A stretch of DNA of 64,000 nt from positions 2,862,501-2,926,500 of the forward strand of contig NZ_CP023067.1 in NCBI RefSeq assembly GCF_002288525.1, read 5' to 3'. This document shows positions 10,302 through 18,859 of this stretch, piece after piece. The translations under genes and the position numbers were made by a program. The notes under the pieces were generated by a model that worked only from the letters and a program-made list of their open reading frames with translations, did no database searches and was not told where the DNA came from. The DNA is from Sinorhizobium sojae CCBAU 05684. Lineage in GTDB: Bacteria > Pseudomonadota > Alphaproteobacteria > Rhizobiales > Rhizobiaceae. How positions within the stretch are numbered: position 1 is the stretch's first letter; each line of letters begins with the position of its first letter.

Positions 10302-10787
10302 ATGCGCACCTGGTTTCCCTACCCGCTGCTTTCGACTGCGCTTCTCCTCATGTGGCTCTTGCTAAGGCAATCGGTGGCACCGGGCACTATTCTCGTCGGC
10401 ATCGTCCTCAGTACGATCCTCGCCTGGGTCATGCTGAAGCTGCAGCCGCCGCGATCGCATCTGCGCCGCCTCGGCCATATGGCAAGCTTCGGCCTCCACG
10501 TCGTCGCCGACATTGCCCGCTCGAATATCGCGGTGGCGCGCCTCATACTGCGGTCGCGACGACAGCCGGTGAGGTCTGGCTTCCTTTCCGTCGACCTGGA
10601 TATCGAGGACGAGAACGCCCTGGCGCTGCTTGCCTGCATCCTGACGGCAACGCCGGGCACGGCCTGGCTGGAACACGACAGGCGCAAGAAGAAGCTGCTC
10701 TTCCACATCCTCGACATGGATAATGCAAATGCCTGGCGGCAAACGCTTGCGCGCTATGAAGCATCGCTGAAGGAGATATTCCGATGA
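10302..10787 (+). CDS. phaE: Cation/proton antiporter subunit E
   Basis: 161 aa. Two hydrophobic segments lie at the N-terminus (residues ~5-45), followed by a soluble domain with the family pattern (ALALLACILTATPGTAWLE, around residues 107-125), typical of MrpE. It is placed between phaD and phaF, with a 4-bp ATGA overlap with phaF. MrpE-type subunits are needed for assembly or activity of the antiporter in other systems; the exact role is not evident from sequence. Confidence 0.93.
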   Translation: MRTWFPYPLLSTALLLMWLLLRQSVAPGTILVGIVLSTILAWVMLKLQPPRSHLRRLGHMASFGLHVVADIARSNIAVARLILRSRRQPVRSGFLSVDLDIEDENALALLACILTATPGTAWLEHDRRKKKLLFHILDMDNANAWRQTLARYEASLKEIFR

Positions 10788-11065
10788 CAGAGCTGGCAAT
10801 CCTCTGGTCCATCCTGCTCGCCCAGGTCATGCTCGCGCTCGCCATGGCCTTCGCGCTCTACCGGATCGTCAAGGGGCCACACGCCCAGGACCGCGTCCTC
10901 GGCTTGGACACGCTCTACATCAACGCCATGCTGATGCTCGTTGCCTTCGGCATTCGCACGGCGAACACGGTCTATTTCGAGACGGCACTGATTATCGCAC
11001 TGCTCGGCTTCGTCTCGTCGATCGCCTTCGCGAAATTTCTCATGCGCGGGGAGATCATCGAATGA
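10784..11065 (+). CDS. phaF: Cation/proton antiporter subunit F
   Basis: 93 aa with three hydrophobic segments. It contains the MrpF signature around RIVKGPHAQDRVLGLDTL (residues ~27-44). ATG 10784 overlaps the phaE stop by 4 bp, and its own stop overlaps phaG by 4 bp. Length is normal for MrpF/PhaF. It is a small inner-membrane subunit of the complex. Confidence 0.94.
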   Translation: MTELAILWSILLAQVMLALAMAFALYRIVKGPHAQDRVLGLDTLYINAMLMLVAFGIRTANTVYFETALIIALLGFVSSIAFAKFLMRGEIIE

Positions 11066-11433
11066 GCCACCTCACCGATCTGCCGGCCTGGGCGGCGATC
11101 GCCGTCTGTGGTCTTCTGCTCCTCGGCGCGGCAATGACGCTGATCGGCTCGATCGGCTTGTTGCGCCTTCCGACCTTCTACGACCGACTGCACGCGCCGA
11201 CCATTACGACGAGCGGCGGCACGATTCTCGTTTGCCTCGCTTCTATGCTCTGCTTCGCAGTACTGCAGAGCCGCTGGATCTTCCATGAAGTGCTGATCAT
11301 CGTCTTCATTACGGTGACCACCCCCGTGACGCTGATGCTGCTCGGGCAGGCCTCCCTTTACCGCCACCGTTTCGAGAAGCCGCAGGACGTTCCCGTAAAA
11401 CCCGGTCCGCCGGCCAGGGCGGACCCGGACTGA
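11062..11433 (+). CDS. phaG: Cation/proton antiporter subunit G, last gene of pha operon
   Basis: 123 aa with three hydrophobic segments and the MrpG pattern GLLRLPTFYDRLHAPT (around residues 33-48). It overlaps phaF by 4 bp. The operon ends here: cobM lies on the opposite strand, its 3' end only 10 bp away, so the two transcripts converge with no room for separate terminators. No clear hairpin is visible in the gap. Confidence 0.94.
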   Translation: MSHLTDLPAWAAIAVCGLLLLGAAMTLIGSIGLLRLPTFYDRLHAPTITTSGGTILVCLASMLCFAVLQSRWIFHEVLIIVFITVTTPVTLMLLGQASLYRHRFEKPQDVPVKPGPPARADPD

Positions 11434-11443
11434 CCCCGCAGCC

Positions 11444-12202
11444 CTATCCGCGCCCACGGAAGCGGCGCTGATAGGCCGGATCGTAGAGCGAGCTCTCGCG
11501 GAAGTCGGACGCCTCGAGGCCCGGCCCCACAAAGATCAGCGCGGTGCGCTCTATCGGCTCGGCCGCGACTTTGGCGGCGATATCGCCGAGCGTGCCGTGC
11601 AAGACTCGTTCGTCCGGCCAGGAGGCCTTGACGACGATCGTCACCGGGCAATCCGCGCCATAGAGCGGCGTCAGTTCGTCGACGACGCGATCGAGCGCAT
11701 GGATCGCAAGATGGATCGCCAGCGTCGAACCGGTGGCTCCGAAGCCGGCCAGCGTCTCCCGGTCGGGCATCGGCGAGGCGCGGCCGGAAATGCGCGTCAG
11801 GACGAGACTTTGTGCGAGCGCCGGGATCGTCAGCTCACGGCCGATTGCTGCGGCAGCGGCGGCGAAGGACGGCACGCCGGGCGTCATGGTATAGGCGATG
11901 CCATGATTTTGAAGCCGCCGGATCTGCTCGGCGACCGCGCTCCAGACGGAGAGGTCGCCTGAATGCAACCGCGCGACATCCTCGCCGGCCTTGGCGGCGC
12001 GAACATATTCCGCCTCGATCTCGTCGAGTGACATGGGTGCCGTATCGATGATGCGCGCACCCGGTGGACAATATTGCAGAAGCTCCGGCGAGACGATCGA
12101 ACCGGCATGGAGGCAAACTGGGCAACGGCCGATCAGGTCTCTGCCCCGGACCGTGATTAGGTCTGCCGCGCCCGGACCGGCGCCGATGAAATGAACGGTC
12201 AT
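11444..12202 (-). CDS. cobM: Precorrin-4 C11-methyltransferase
   Basis: 252 aa SAM-dependent uroporphyrin-III C-methyltransferase-like fold. It shows [18 protein letters not shown] at the N-terminus, [11 protein letters not shown] in the middle (residues ~88-98) and [12 protein letters not shown] (~115-126). Together these separate CobM from the other corrin methylases. It methylates precorrin-4 at C-11 to give precorrin-5 in the oxygen-dependent pathway. The start ATG 12202 has an AGAGGGA ribosome site. It is the last gene of the minus-strand cob run, 28 bp after cobL. Confidence 0.95.
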   Translation of the reverse strand: MTVHFIGAGPGAADLITVRGRDLIGRCPVCLHAGSIVSPELLQYCPPGARIIDTAPMSLDEIEAEYVRAAKAGEDVARLHSGDLSVWSAVAEQIRRLQNHGIAYTMTPGVPSFAAAAAAIGRELTIPALAQSLVLTRISGRASPMPDRETLAGFGATGSTLAIHLAIHALDRVVDELTPLYGADCPVTIVVKASWPDERVLHGTLGDIAAKVAAEPIERTALIFVGPGLEASDFRESSLYDPAYQRRFRGRG

Positions 12203-12230
12203 GATCTATCCCTCTTGGAACTATTTCTGC

Positions 12231-13472
12231 TCAGGCCTTGGTCCACGACCAATGCGTGACCGGCATCGCCGGCCGCCACCCGGTCATGGTACCGACCGGC
12301 GAAGCCCGTGCGATATCGATGCGGATCAGCGAACCGCCAAGCCGTGCGTGGTGCGCAAGAAGCACCGCTTCCATTTCCGTCGTCACCGCATTGGCGACGA
12401 GCCTGCCGCCGCTCCGAAGCTCAGCGATCGCCGCATCCATCACCCCCGGTTCGCTGCCGCCACCGCCGATGAAGATCACATGAGGCTCCGGAAGGCCGCG
12501 CAGCGCATCCGGCGCCTGGCCCTCGACAACGACAAGGCCCGGTACACCGAAGCTTGCGGCGTTGCGGCCGATCCGCGCGGCCCTCTCGGGCGAAGCCTCG
12601 ATGGCGATCGCCCGCATAGCCGGATCGCTCAGCATCCACTCGATGGCGATCGAGCCGGAACCGGCGCCGATATCCCAGAGAAGCTCGCCCCTGCGCGGTG
12701 CGAGCGCCGAAAGCGTCAGCGCCCGCATCTCGCGCTTGGTGATCTGGCCGTCGTGTTCGAACAGGGCGTCATCGAGGCCGCAGGCGAGCGGCAGCACGCG
12801 CGCGTGCGCCTCGCCAATCACCTCGATGGCGCAGACGTTTAGGGAATGGATTTCCTCGAGCGCGAAATCTGCGGCAACCTGCCGCGAAATCCGCTCGCGC
12901 TCTCCTCCCAGCGCTTCGAGCACGGTAATCCGGGACCGACCGAATCCGCTTTCGGTGAGGAGTTCGGCGAGCGCCCTCGGGCCATTTGCGTCCGATGTCA
13001 GCGCCAGCACCCGGCCCTCCGGCTGCAGATGCGGCCGAACGAGATCGAGCGGACGGCCGTGTAGTGAGACGGCCGCAACGTCCTGCAAGGCCCATCCGAG
13101 CCGTGAGGCGGCCAGGCTGAATGCGGAGGGCGCCGGAATCGTGCGCATTTCGCTCGGGTCGATGCGACGGGCAAGCGTCGCGCCGACGCCGTAGAGGAAC
13201 GGGTCGCCCGAGCCAAGCACGACGACAGGGCTGCCGCGCCGCGCCACGATCGCCTCGATCGATCTTTCGAAAGGGCTTTGCCAGACCTGGCCTTCGCCTC
13301 TGATCAGCGGTGCCGCAAGCTCCAGATGGCGCACACCGCCGAAAACGACCGGTGCCGTCGCAACGAGCTGCTTGGCCTCGTCGCCGAGACCGGCTACACC
13401 GTCCTCGCCGATACCGATGATGGTGAGCCAGGGAGCGGCTATGGCCGAGACGCTGTTCGACATGTCAGCCAC
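12231..13472 (-). CDS. cobL: Precorrin-6Y C5,15-methyltransferase (decarboxylating)
   Basis: About 413 aa and two domains. The N-terminal CbiE-like domain (residues ~10-200) has IGIGEDG, LGSGDPFLYGVG and an HGRPLDLVRPHLQPEGR stretch. The C-terminal CbiT-like Rossmann methylase (~225-410) has LLWDIGAGSGSIAIEWML and IFIGGGGSE. It performs two methylations plus decarboxylation of dihydro-precorrin-6. I chose GTG 13472 because the resulting VADMSNSV lines up with the start of the known 'P. denitrificans' protein as I remember it. ATG 13463 is the alternative, and an ATG at 13508 would extend further into cobK. The 5' end overlaps the 5' end of divergent cobK. Confidence 0.93.
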   Translation of the reverse strand: MADMSNSVSAIAAPWLTIIGIGEDGVAGLGDEAKQLVATAPVVFGGVRHLELAAPLIRGEGQVWQSPFERSIEAIVARRGSPVVVLGSGDPFLYGVGATLARRIDPSEMRTIPAPSAFSLAASRLGWALQDVAAVSLHGRPLDLVRPHLQPEGRVLALTSDANGPRALAELLTESGFGRSRITVLEALGGERERISRQVAADFALEEIHSLNVCAIEVIGEAHARVLPLACGLDDALFEHDGQITKREMRALTLSALAPRRGELLWDIGAGSGSIAIEWMLSDPAMRAIAIEASPERAARIGRNAASFGVPGLVVVEGQAPDALRGLPEPHVIFIGGGGSEPGVMDAAIAELRSGGRLVANAVTTEMEAVLLAHHARLGGSLIRIDIARASPVGTMTGWRPAMPVTHWSWTKA

Positions 13473-14241
13473 GGGCAGACCTCGCATTCTGATCCTCGGT
13501 GGAACCACCGAAGCGCGGCAGCTCGCCGATCGCCTCGCAGCGGATTCGCGCTACGACGCGGTGATCTCGCTTGCCGGACGCACGGCCGACCCCCGCCCGC
13601 AACCGCTGCCGACGCGGATCGGCGGCTTCGGTGGCGCAGAAGGGCTCGCGACCTTCCTGACGGCGGAGAAGATTTCCCTGCTCATCGACGCCACGCATCC
13701 CTTCGCCGCCCGCATCTCGCGCAATGCCGTTACGGCGGCGGAGGCAAGCGGGACGCCAATCCTGGCGCTGCGCCGCTCCGCCTGGAAAGCCGAGGCCGGC
13801 GATCGGTGGACGCGAGTGGAGAGCGTCCCCGAAGCGGCGGCCGCCGTCGGCGAAGAGCCACGCCGCGTCTTCCTGGCGATCGGCCGGCAGGAGGCGTTCC
13901 ATTTCGAAAGGGCCCCGCAGCACAGCTATGTCCTGCGCAGCGTCGACCCCGTCACGCCGCCGCTCGAGCTGCCGAACGTAACTCCGATTCTCGCCAGCGG
14001 CCCGTTTGCGGAAGCGGACGAGATGAAACTGCTCCGGGATCACGAAATCGACGTCGTCGTGGCCAAGAACAGCGGCGGCAGCGCAACCTACGGCAAGATC
14101 GCCGCCGCCCGCACACTCGGGCTCGATGTGGTCATGGTCGAGCGCCACGAGCCCGCCGATGTGACCGCAGTCAGCACGTGCGACGAGGCGCTCGAACGCA
14201 TCCATCAATGGCTTTCCCCGTTAAAGGATCGGGGCGTGTAG
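13441..14241 (+). CDS. cobK: Precorrin-6A reductase
   Basis: 266 aa NADPH-dependent reductase. It has ILILGGTTEARQLADRLA at the N-terminus, IDATHPFAARIS (residues ~82-93), AIGRQEAFHFE and VVAKNSGGSATYGKI near the C-terminus, all CobK hallmarks. It reduces precorrin-6A to precorrin-6B. It is the only plus-strand gene in the cob block, with its head overlapping cobL and its tail overlapping cobJ by 37 bp. The ATG at 13441 gives MAETLFDMSATG, comparable with the classical protein. ATG 13462 is an alternative, and the open frame reaches 13372. The same arrangement is known from the historical cobF-cobM fragment. Confidence 0.95.
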   Translation: MAETLFDMSATGRPRILILGGTTEARQLADRLAADSRYDAVISLAGRTADPRPQPLPTRIGGFGGAEGLATFLTAEKISLLIDATHPFAARISRNAVTAAEASGTPILALRRSAWKAEAGDRWTRVESVPEAAAAVGEEPRRVFLAIGRQEAFHFERAPQHSYVLRSVDPVTPPLELPNVTPILASGPFAEADEMKLLRDHEIDVVVAKNSGGSATYGKIAAARTLGLDVVMVERHEPADVTAVSTCDEALERIHQWLSPLKDRGV

Positions 14242-14969
14242 ACGAGATCCGGTCTGCCTTGACGGGCGACCATGCGCGTCTCCGGAGACCCGATGATAAC
14301 GCAGGTCGCCATGTCGGCGCGGTTGGCATCGGCCTCGCCGAGCGGCATAACCGTGATGCGCTCGTCCGGCCGCCCGGCCGCCCGGCCGAAAATGACCGGC
14401 ACGCTGGCCGGCAGCACATTGCGCAGGACCTCGAACGCCTCGCCGAGCTGCCAGGGACGCGCTTTGCTGATGGGGTTGTAGAGTGCGATCACCAGCCCCG
14501 CCTCCGCAGCGAGCCTCAAACGTCGGGTGATGACGTCCCATGGCTTCAGATTGTCCGACAGCGACATGGCGCAGAAGTCATGGCCGAGCGGCGCTCCGAT
14601 GCGGGCGGCAACCGCGAGCATCGCCGTTACGCCCGGCGTGACCACCAGATCGACCTGCCGCCACTCCGAGGGACCCTTGTCGATCGCCTCGCAAACGGCC
14701 GCCGCCATGGCGAAAATGCCGGGATCGCCGCCGGAGACGACACAGACATTCGCACCGGCGGCCGCCCGCGCGAGCGCGGCCTGGGCACGGTCGAGCTCCT
14801 CGCGATTGTCGGAGGCAATGCGGACCTGATCGGAGCGAAGGTCCAGGCGATCGAGATACGGCCCATAGCCGAAGAACTCGGTCGCGGCCGCGATCGCCTC
14901 CCGCGTTTCGGGCGTCATCTGTGACGGCTTGCCGGGGCCGGTGCCGACGATGAAGAGCTTGCCGCTCAT
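14205..14969 (-). CDS. cobJ: Precorrin-3B C17-methyltransferase
   Basis: 254 aa SAM-dependent methylase with LFIVGTGPG at the N-terminus, VVSGGDPGIFAMAAAV (residues ~80-95) and VTPGVTAMLAVAARIGAPLGHDF (around residue 115). It catalyses C-17 methylation and ring contraction to precorrin-4. The ATG at 14969 was chosen because it gives the usual MSGKLFIVGTGPG start, overlaps the cobI stop by 4 bp and gives the family's usual length. A longer frame to 15017 is not needed. The 3' end overlaps cobK, which is on the opposite strand. Confidence 0.95.
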   Translation of the reverse strand: MSGKLFIVGTGPGKPSQMTPETREAIAAATEFFGYGPYLDRLDLRSDQVRIASDNREELDRAQAALARAAAGANVCVVSGGDPGIFAMAAAVCEAIDKGPSEWRQVDLVVTPGVTAMLAVAARIGAPLGHDFCAMSLSDNLKPWDVITRRLRLAAEAGLVIALYNPISKARPWQLGEAFEVLRNVLPASVPVIFGRAAGRPDERITVMPLGEADANRADMATCVIIGSPETRMVARQGRPDLVYTPRSFNGESH

Positions 14970-15748
14970 GCCCTCACCTCCTGGACAATCTCGTTCGAGC
15001 AGGGCCGGTCCTTCCAACCGGGCACGAGCACCAGCGAGAAATAGGGTGCCGCGTCGTCCGGCTTCTCGTTCAGCGGGATCATTGCCGCATTTTTCATGGT
15101 GCCGCGCTCGACGTAGACGGCGGCCTCCAGCCTCCCGGCCGCTGCAAGGGCGCGGCGGATTTTCGGCAGGTTGCGGCCGACCTTCATGATGACGGCGGCT
15201 TCAGTGTCCGCGAGACGGCGCTGGAGCTCACCCTCGCCCATTGTGCCGGGAAGAACCGAGAGCACGTCGTCGCCCTGCACCAGCGGCAGGCCGGCGAGCG
15301 ACCAGCAGCCGGACATGGCGGTGATGCCGGGAATGACCTCAACCGGAAAGCGGCCGGCAAGCCGCACATGCAGGTGCATGTAGGAACCGTAGAAGAGCGG
15401 GTCGCCCTCGCTCAACACGGCGACGGTTCGCCCTGCCAGCAGATGCGCCGTGACCGCTTCCGCGGAGGCATTGTAGAATTCGGAGATCTGGGTCTTATAG
15501 GCTCCGTCGTCCTTGTCGATCTCGGTCGTGACCGGATAGTAAAGCGGCAGTTCGACGAGATCCGGCTTCAGCAGCCCGTCGACAACGGCGCGGCCGTTGC
15601 CACTGCGTCCGGCCTTGGCGAAATAGGCGACGACGTCCGCCTCGCCGAGCGCCCGCACCGCCTTCATCGTCAGGAGCTCCGGATCGCCCGGCCCAGTACC
15701 GACGCCTATGAGCCTGCCAACGTCTACAGACCTGCCGACGCCGCTCAT
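14966..15748 (-). CDS. cobI: Precorrin-2 C20-methyltransferase
   Basis: 260 aa with LIGVGTGPGDPELLTMKAVR at the N-terminus, VLSEGDPLFYGSYMHLH (around residue 106) and VIPGITAMSGCWSLAGLP, the CobI pattern. It methylates precorrin-2 at C-20 to make precorrin-3A. The ATG at 15748 follows cobH by 20 bp. A longer open frame to 16111 is a shadow of cobH. Residues 1-12 before the conserved GTGPGD core are a few longer than I expect for the family, so a slightly later start is possible. Confidence 0.94.
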   Translation of the reverse strand: MSGVGRSVDVGRLIGVGTGPGDPELLTMKAVRALGEADVVAYFAKAGRSGNGRAVVDGLLKPDLVELPLYYPVTTEIDKDDGAYKTQISEFYNASAEAVTAHLLAGRTVAVLSEGDPLFYGSYMHLHVRLAGRFPVEVIPGITAMSGCWSLAGLPLVQGDDVLSVLPGTMGEGELQRRLADTEAAVIMKVGRNLPKIRRALAAAGRLEAAVYVERGTMKNAAMIPLNEKPDDAAPYFSLVLVPGWKDRPCSNEIVQEVRA

Positions 15749-15768
15749 TCTGCCTGCACACGCCGCGC

Positions 15769-16401
15769 TCACAGGCCGGGCCTCGCGAGCGAATTGAGGG
15801 CTGCCGCCGTCATCGCGCTGCCGCCAAGGCGGCCCCGAACGATGGCGAAGGGAACGCCGTAGGAATTCTCGGCAAGCGCATCCTTCGATTCCGCCGCACC
15901 GACGAAGCCGACCGGCATGCCGAGGATCGCCGCCGGCTTCGGTGCTCCGTCGCGCAGCAGTTCGAGCAGATAAAAGAGCGCCGTCGGCGCGTTGCCGATT
16001 GCGACCACCGACCCCGCCATCCGCTCGCCCCAGAGCTTCAACGCCGCCGCCGAACGCGTATTGCCCATTTCGGCCGCAAGCTCTGCCGTGCGCGGATCGC
16101 GCAACGTGCAAATGACGTCATTGCCAGCCGGCAAGCGAGCCCGCGTCACGCCATGCACCACCATTTCCGCATCGCAGAAAATCGGCGCGCCGATCTTCAA
16201 CGCCGTGCGAGCGGCGGAAACGAAGTCTGGTGAGAAGACGAATTGGCGCGCTGCTTCAACGGAGCCGCAGGCATGCACCATGCGGACCGCAAGGTCCGCT
16301 TCTTCTTCCGAAAAGCCGGAAAGATCGGCCTCGGCGCGAATGATCGCAAAGGAACGCTCATAGATGGCGTTGCCATCGCGGATGTAATCGTAGTCAGGCA
16401 T
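15769..16401 (-). CDS. cobH: Precorrin-8X methylmutase
   Basis: 210 aa, the standard length. It begins MPDYDYIRDGNAIYERSF and contains VHACGSVEAARQFVFSPDF (residues ~48-66, including the catalytic-region histidine) and GMPVGFVGAAESKDAL near the C-terminus. It moves the methyl group from C-11 to C-12 to give hydrogenobyrinic acid. It sits 2 bp downstream of the cobG stop, so the genes are co-transcribed. Confidence 0.96.
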   Translation of the reverse strand: MPDYDYIRDGNAIYERSFAIIRAEADLSGFSEEEADLAVRMVHACGSVEAARQFVFSPDFVSAARTALKIGAPIFCDAEMVVHGVTRARLPAGNDVICTLRDPRTAELAAEMGNTRSAAALKLWGERMAGSVVAIGNAPTALFYLLELLRDGAPKPAAILGMPVGFVGAAESKDALAENSYGVPFAIVRGRLGGSAMTAAALNSLARPGL

Positions 16402-16403
16402 TT

Positions 16404-17777
16404 CTATCCCTGTTCAAACGCTGCGGCGATCGGCCCGGTCCCGAGCCGTGTAAGACAGGAGCGTGCCGATTCGCCAGCGCCTTTGTTCTCCCGCACCAGC
16501 ACATTGAGACGCGCCAGCGCGGACCCTATTTCGTTTTCATCCGTGTAGGCGCTCGGCGCGACGGAAGCCGTACCATTTACGACAAGCGCATGTCCTGATG
16601 GCGCACCGACGAGTGTCAATGGAGAGGCCGTCGGCCTGGCGCACCCCTTGGCACAGCCCGACAGGTGGACCGTAAGCGAACCGTCGAGCAGCTCGGAGCC
16701 CGCCTCCGCCAAGAGCCTTGCCGCCGCTTTCGTGTCCATCAGCGCAGAGGCGCAGGCGCGGCCGGCGCAGGTGGCGATGTGATTGCGCGGATCATCGGAC
16801 GAGATCAGCAGATCCTGGGCGAGCGCCAGGTCTTGCGCAAGCGTTGCCGCTTCACTGGATAGACCGAGCACAAGAAAGCCATGCCGCGGCGAAAGCCGTA
16901 TCTCCGTCGCGCCCATCTCCTCCACCCCGTTCACTAAGGCGATGAGAGCGCTTGCTTCCGTCTGCGCATAAGCAAGGCCGAGGCCGAGCACGATGCGGCC
17001 GTCGCCGAAGTCGTGGATTCCCGCCGGCAGCCAGGGTGAGATCTCTTCAGCCACGGCCGGCAAAGCGGCATCGGACCGGCACTGCCGGATACGATCGGCA
17101 TCGAGATCGCGGCCACGGGCGCCTGGCCCAAGGGAGCTCAGTTCCGCCAGTATCTCCATAACCGCAGGAACGACCTGCTCGGATGCGAGCAGAGCAACCG
17201 GCAGGGCCGAGCGGGCCGGGCCGCCGACCGACAACAGCCAGCGGACGCCCCCCCCTCCGCCGAGCGCGTCGAGCCGCAGATCGGCCGCCACATCCTTCAA
17301 ATGGAAGCGTCCGCCGCCATCGACAACGATCGCCAGTTTCGGCGCGAGCGTCAGCTCCGGCTGGTGCTCGGCGATCGCCGCGCGCAAGCGGGCGGCAAGT
17401 GGCCGCGGGTCGGCAATTCCCCCCGGATCGTACCCGGAAAGCGGCGGCGTCTCGATCGCGACACCATCGGAAATCGCAATCTCCGCCTCTGCGATAGCCG
17501 CGGCGAGCGGCGCAACGGTCGAGGCCGTCAGCCCGCGAATCTGCAGGTTGCCGCGGGCCGTCACCTCGAGAAGGCCATTGCCGAAGCGCTCCGCGAATAT
17601 GGCAATCTTACGCAGGTCCGTCGGCGCCAGGGCGCCGGCGGGGCGCAGGCGCACAAGCAGACCATCGCCCGTCTGCATCGGGGTCGCCAGCGAGGGGCAG
17701 GCGCCGCGGCGCATCGAGGGGTCTGGCTTCACGGCACAGCTCGTCATCGCTTCAATCAATCTCCCCTGAGGTAGCAC
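16404..17777 (-). CDS. cobG: Precorrin-3B synthase (oxygen-dependent, Fe-S/siroheme-reductase-like)
   Basis: 457 aa. It has two copies of a ferredoxin-type sulfite/nitrite reductase half-domain and C-terminal paired cysteines (TCAGRACAS around residues 333-341 and LSGCAKGCARP around 370-380) that would bind a 4Fe-4S cluster. Presence of CobG marks the aerobic pathway, in which O2 is used for ring contraction. ATG 17777 gives MLPQGRLIEAM; ATG 17747 (MTSCAVKPD) is an alternative start. About 100 bp separate it from cobF. Confidence 0.93.
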   Translation of the reverse strand: MLPQGRLIEAMTSCAVKPDPSMRRGACPSLATPMQTGDGLLVRLRPAGALAPTDLRKIAIFAERFGNGLLEVTARGNLQIRGLTASTVAPLAAAIAEAEIAISDGVAIETPPLSGYDPGGIADPRPLAARLRAAIAEHQPELTLAPKLAIVVDGGGRFHLKDVAADLRLDALGGGGGVRWLLSVGGPARSALPVALLASEQVVPAVMEILAELSSLGPGARGRDLDADRIRQCRSDAALPAVAEEISPWLPAGIHDFGDGRIVLGLGLAYAQTEASALIALVNGVEEMGATEIRLSPRHGFLVLGLSSEAATLAQDLALAQDLLISSDDPRNHIATCAGRACASALMDTKAAARLLAEAGSELLDGSLTVHLSGCAKGCARPTASPLTLVGAPSGHALVVNGTASVAPSAYTDENEIGSALARLNVLVRENKGAGESARSCLTRLGTGPIAAAFEQG

Positions 17778-17877
17778 CTCGCCATCCTCCGCAATTCGGT
17801 CGACCCTATATCACAGGCTCGCGCCTTGAGAGAGATCAATCGGGCCCAACTATGGCGACCCGGCGCTACCGGCTTCG

Positions 17878-18648
17878 TCAATCGTCGAAATCTGCGCCCT
17901 TGCGCAGGAGATAGATATCCATGATCCAGCCCATGCGCTCCCGCGCTTCCTTGCGGGTGCTCAGAATTTTTTCCTTCACCTCATCGAGGCGCCCGGAAAT
18001 GACGATCTCGTCCGGCGTGCCGAGATAGGCGCCCCAATAGATTTCCGCCTCGGGATCCTCGACCTTTTGAAAAGCCTGCTCCCCGTCGAGCATCACCGCC
18101 GCCGTGGCGGTTTTCTCCGGGAAGCTCTCGGCCAGCCGCCGACCTGTGGTGATCTCGACCGGCTTTCCCACGAGGTTGAGGGGAATGCGATGACTGGCGC
18201 AGAGCGCCTGAAGACTGGTTATGCCCGGTATCACATCGAAACCAAAGTCGACACGCCCCCGCGCCCGGACCCGTTCGATAATGCGGATCGTGCTGTCGTA
18301 GAGCATTGGATCGCCCCAGACGAGGAAAGCGCCGGTCTGCCCGTCCGAAAGTTCGCGTTCGAGCAGATCCTCATAGGCCGTCGCGATGCTGGCATGCCAC
18401 TCGTCGACGCTATCCGTGTAACTCCGCCCCTCGGTGCGGCGCATCGGCACGGCGAACTCGACCGTGCGGCTGCCGGGCCGTGTCACATAGCGGGCACAGA
18501 TATCGCGGCGCACCTCGGCAAGCTCCGCCTTCTTCGCGCCCTTGGTGGGAATGAAGAGCACATCCGCCCGGTTCAGCGCATTGATCGCCTGGACCGTCAT
18601 ATGTTCGGGATTGCCCGCGCCGATGCCGATGATCAGGATATGCCGCAT
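17878..18648 (-). CDS. cobF: Precorrin-6A synthase (deacetylating), C1-methyltransferase
   Basis: 256 aa SAM-dependent corrin methylase with ILIIGIGAGNPEHMTVQAI at the N-terminus, FLVWGDPMLYDSTIRI (residues ~107-122) and VIPGITSLQAL. These match CobF, which methylates precorrin-5 at C-1 with loss of acetate. CobF is confined to the aerobic route. It is the first gene of the minus-strand cob run. GGGGGA precedes ATG 18648. I looked for a cobalamin riboswitch upstream and did not find a B12-box-like sequence. Confidence 0.94.
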   Translation of the reverse strand: MRHILIIGIGAGNPEHMTVQAINALNRADVLFIPTKGAKKAELAEVRRDICARYVTRPGSRTVEFAVPMRRTEGRSYTDSVDEWHASIATAYEDLLERELSDGQTGAFLVWGDPMLYDSTIRIIERVRARGRVDFGFDVIPGITSLQALCASHRIPLNLVGKPVEITTGRRLAESFPEKTATAAVMLDGEQAFQKVEDPEAEIYWGAYLGTPDEIVISGRLDEVKEKILSTRKEARERMGWIMDIYLLRKGADFDD

Positions 18649-18755
18649 GCCGTGTCCCCCACTTTGCGCCGGTCCGTCTTGGCGGATCGGGATCGCCGAC
18701 GCAAGCCCAACCGCGACAGGAGGCCGAACGAGCGCGCCAGAGGGCGACGCCGCGC

Positions 18756-18812
18756 TACAGCGCCCGCGCGGCTTTTCAGACGCGCAAAGGTCGCTGCAAC
18801 TCTTTAAATCGG
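18756..18812. repeat. Dispersed palindromic intergenic repeat, copy 1
   Basis: The arms CAGCG (18758-18762) and CGCTG (18792-18796) flank a core containing GACGCGCAAAGG. A related structure with the same ACGCGCAAA core lies at 30457-30488. The GCGCAAAG...CGCTG core is a pattern I associate with sinorhizobial intergenic repeats. The position between cobF and ung, both on the minus strand, would allow a role in termination, but no T-run is seen. Confidence 0.5.
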
Positions 18813-18859
18813 CGCTTCGAGCTCTCCGAGAATCGGGTACGATTTTTCGGGCCGATGCG

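Noticed and set aside
15749-16111. N-terminal extension of cobI to 16111
   Set aside because: Overlaps cobH coding sequence. The translated extension is low-complexity and shadow-like.
18649-18859. Cobalamin riboswitch upstream of cobF
   Set aside because: Searched for a B12-box-like element on the minus strand and found none. The region is taken up by a repeat.
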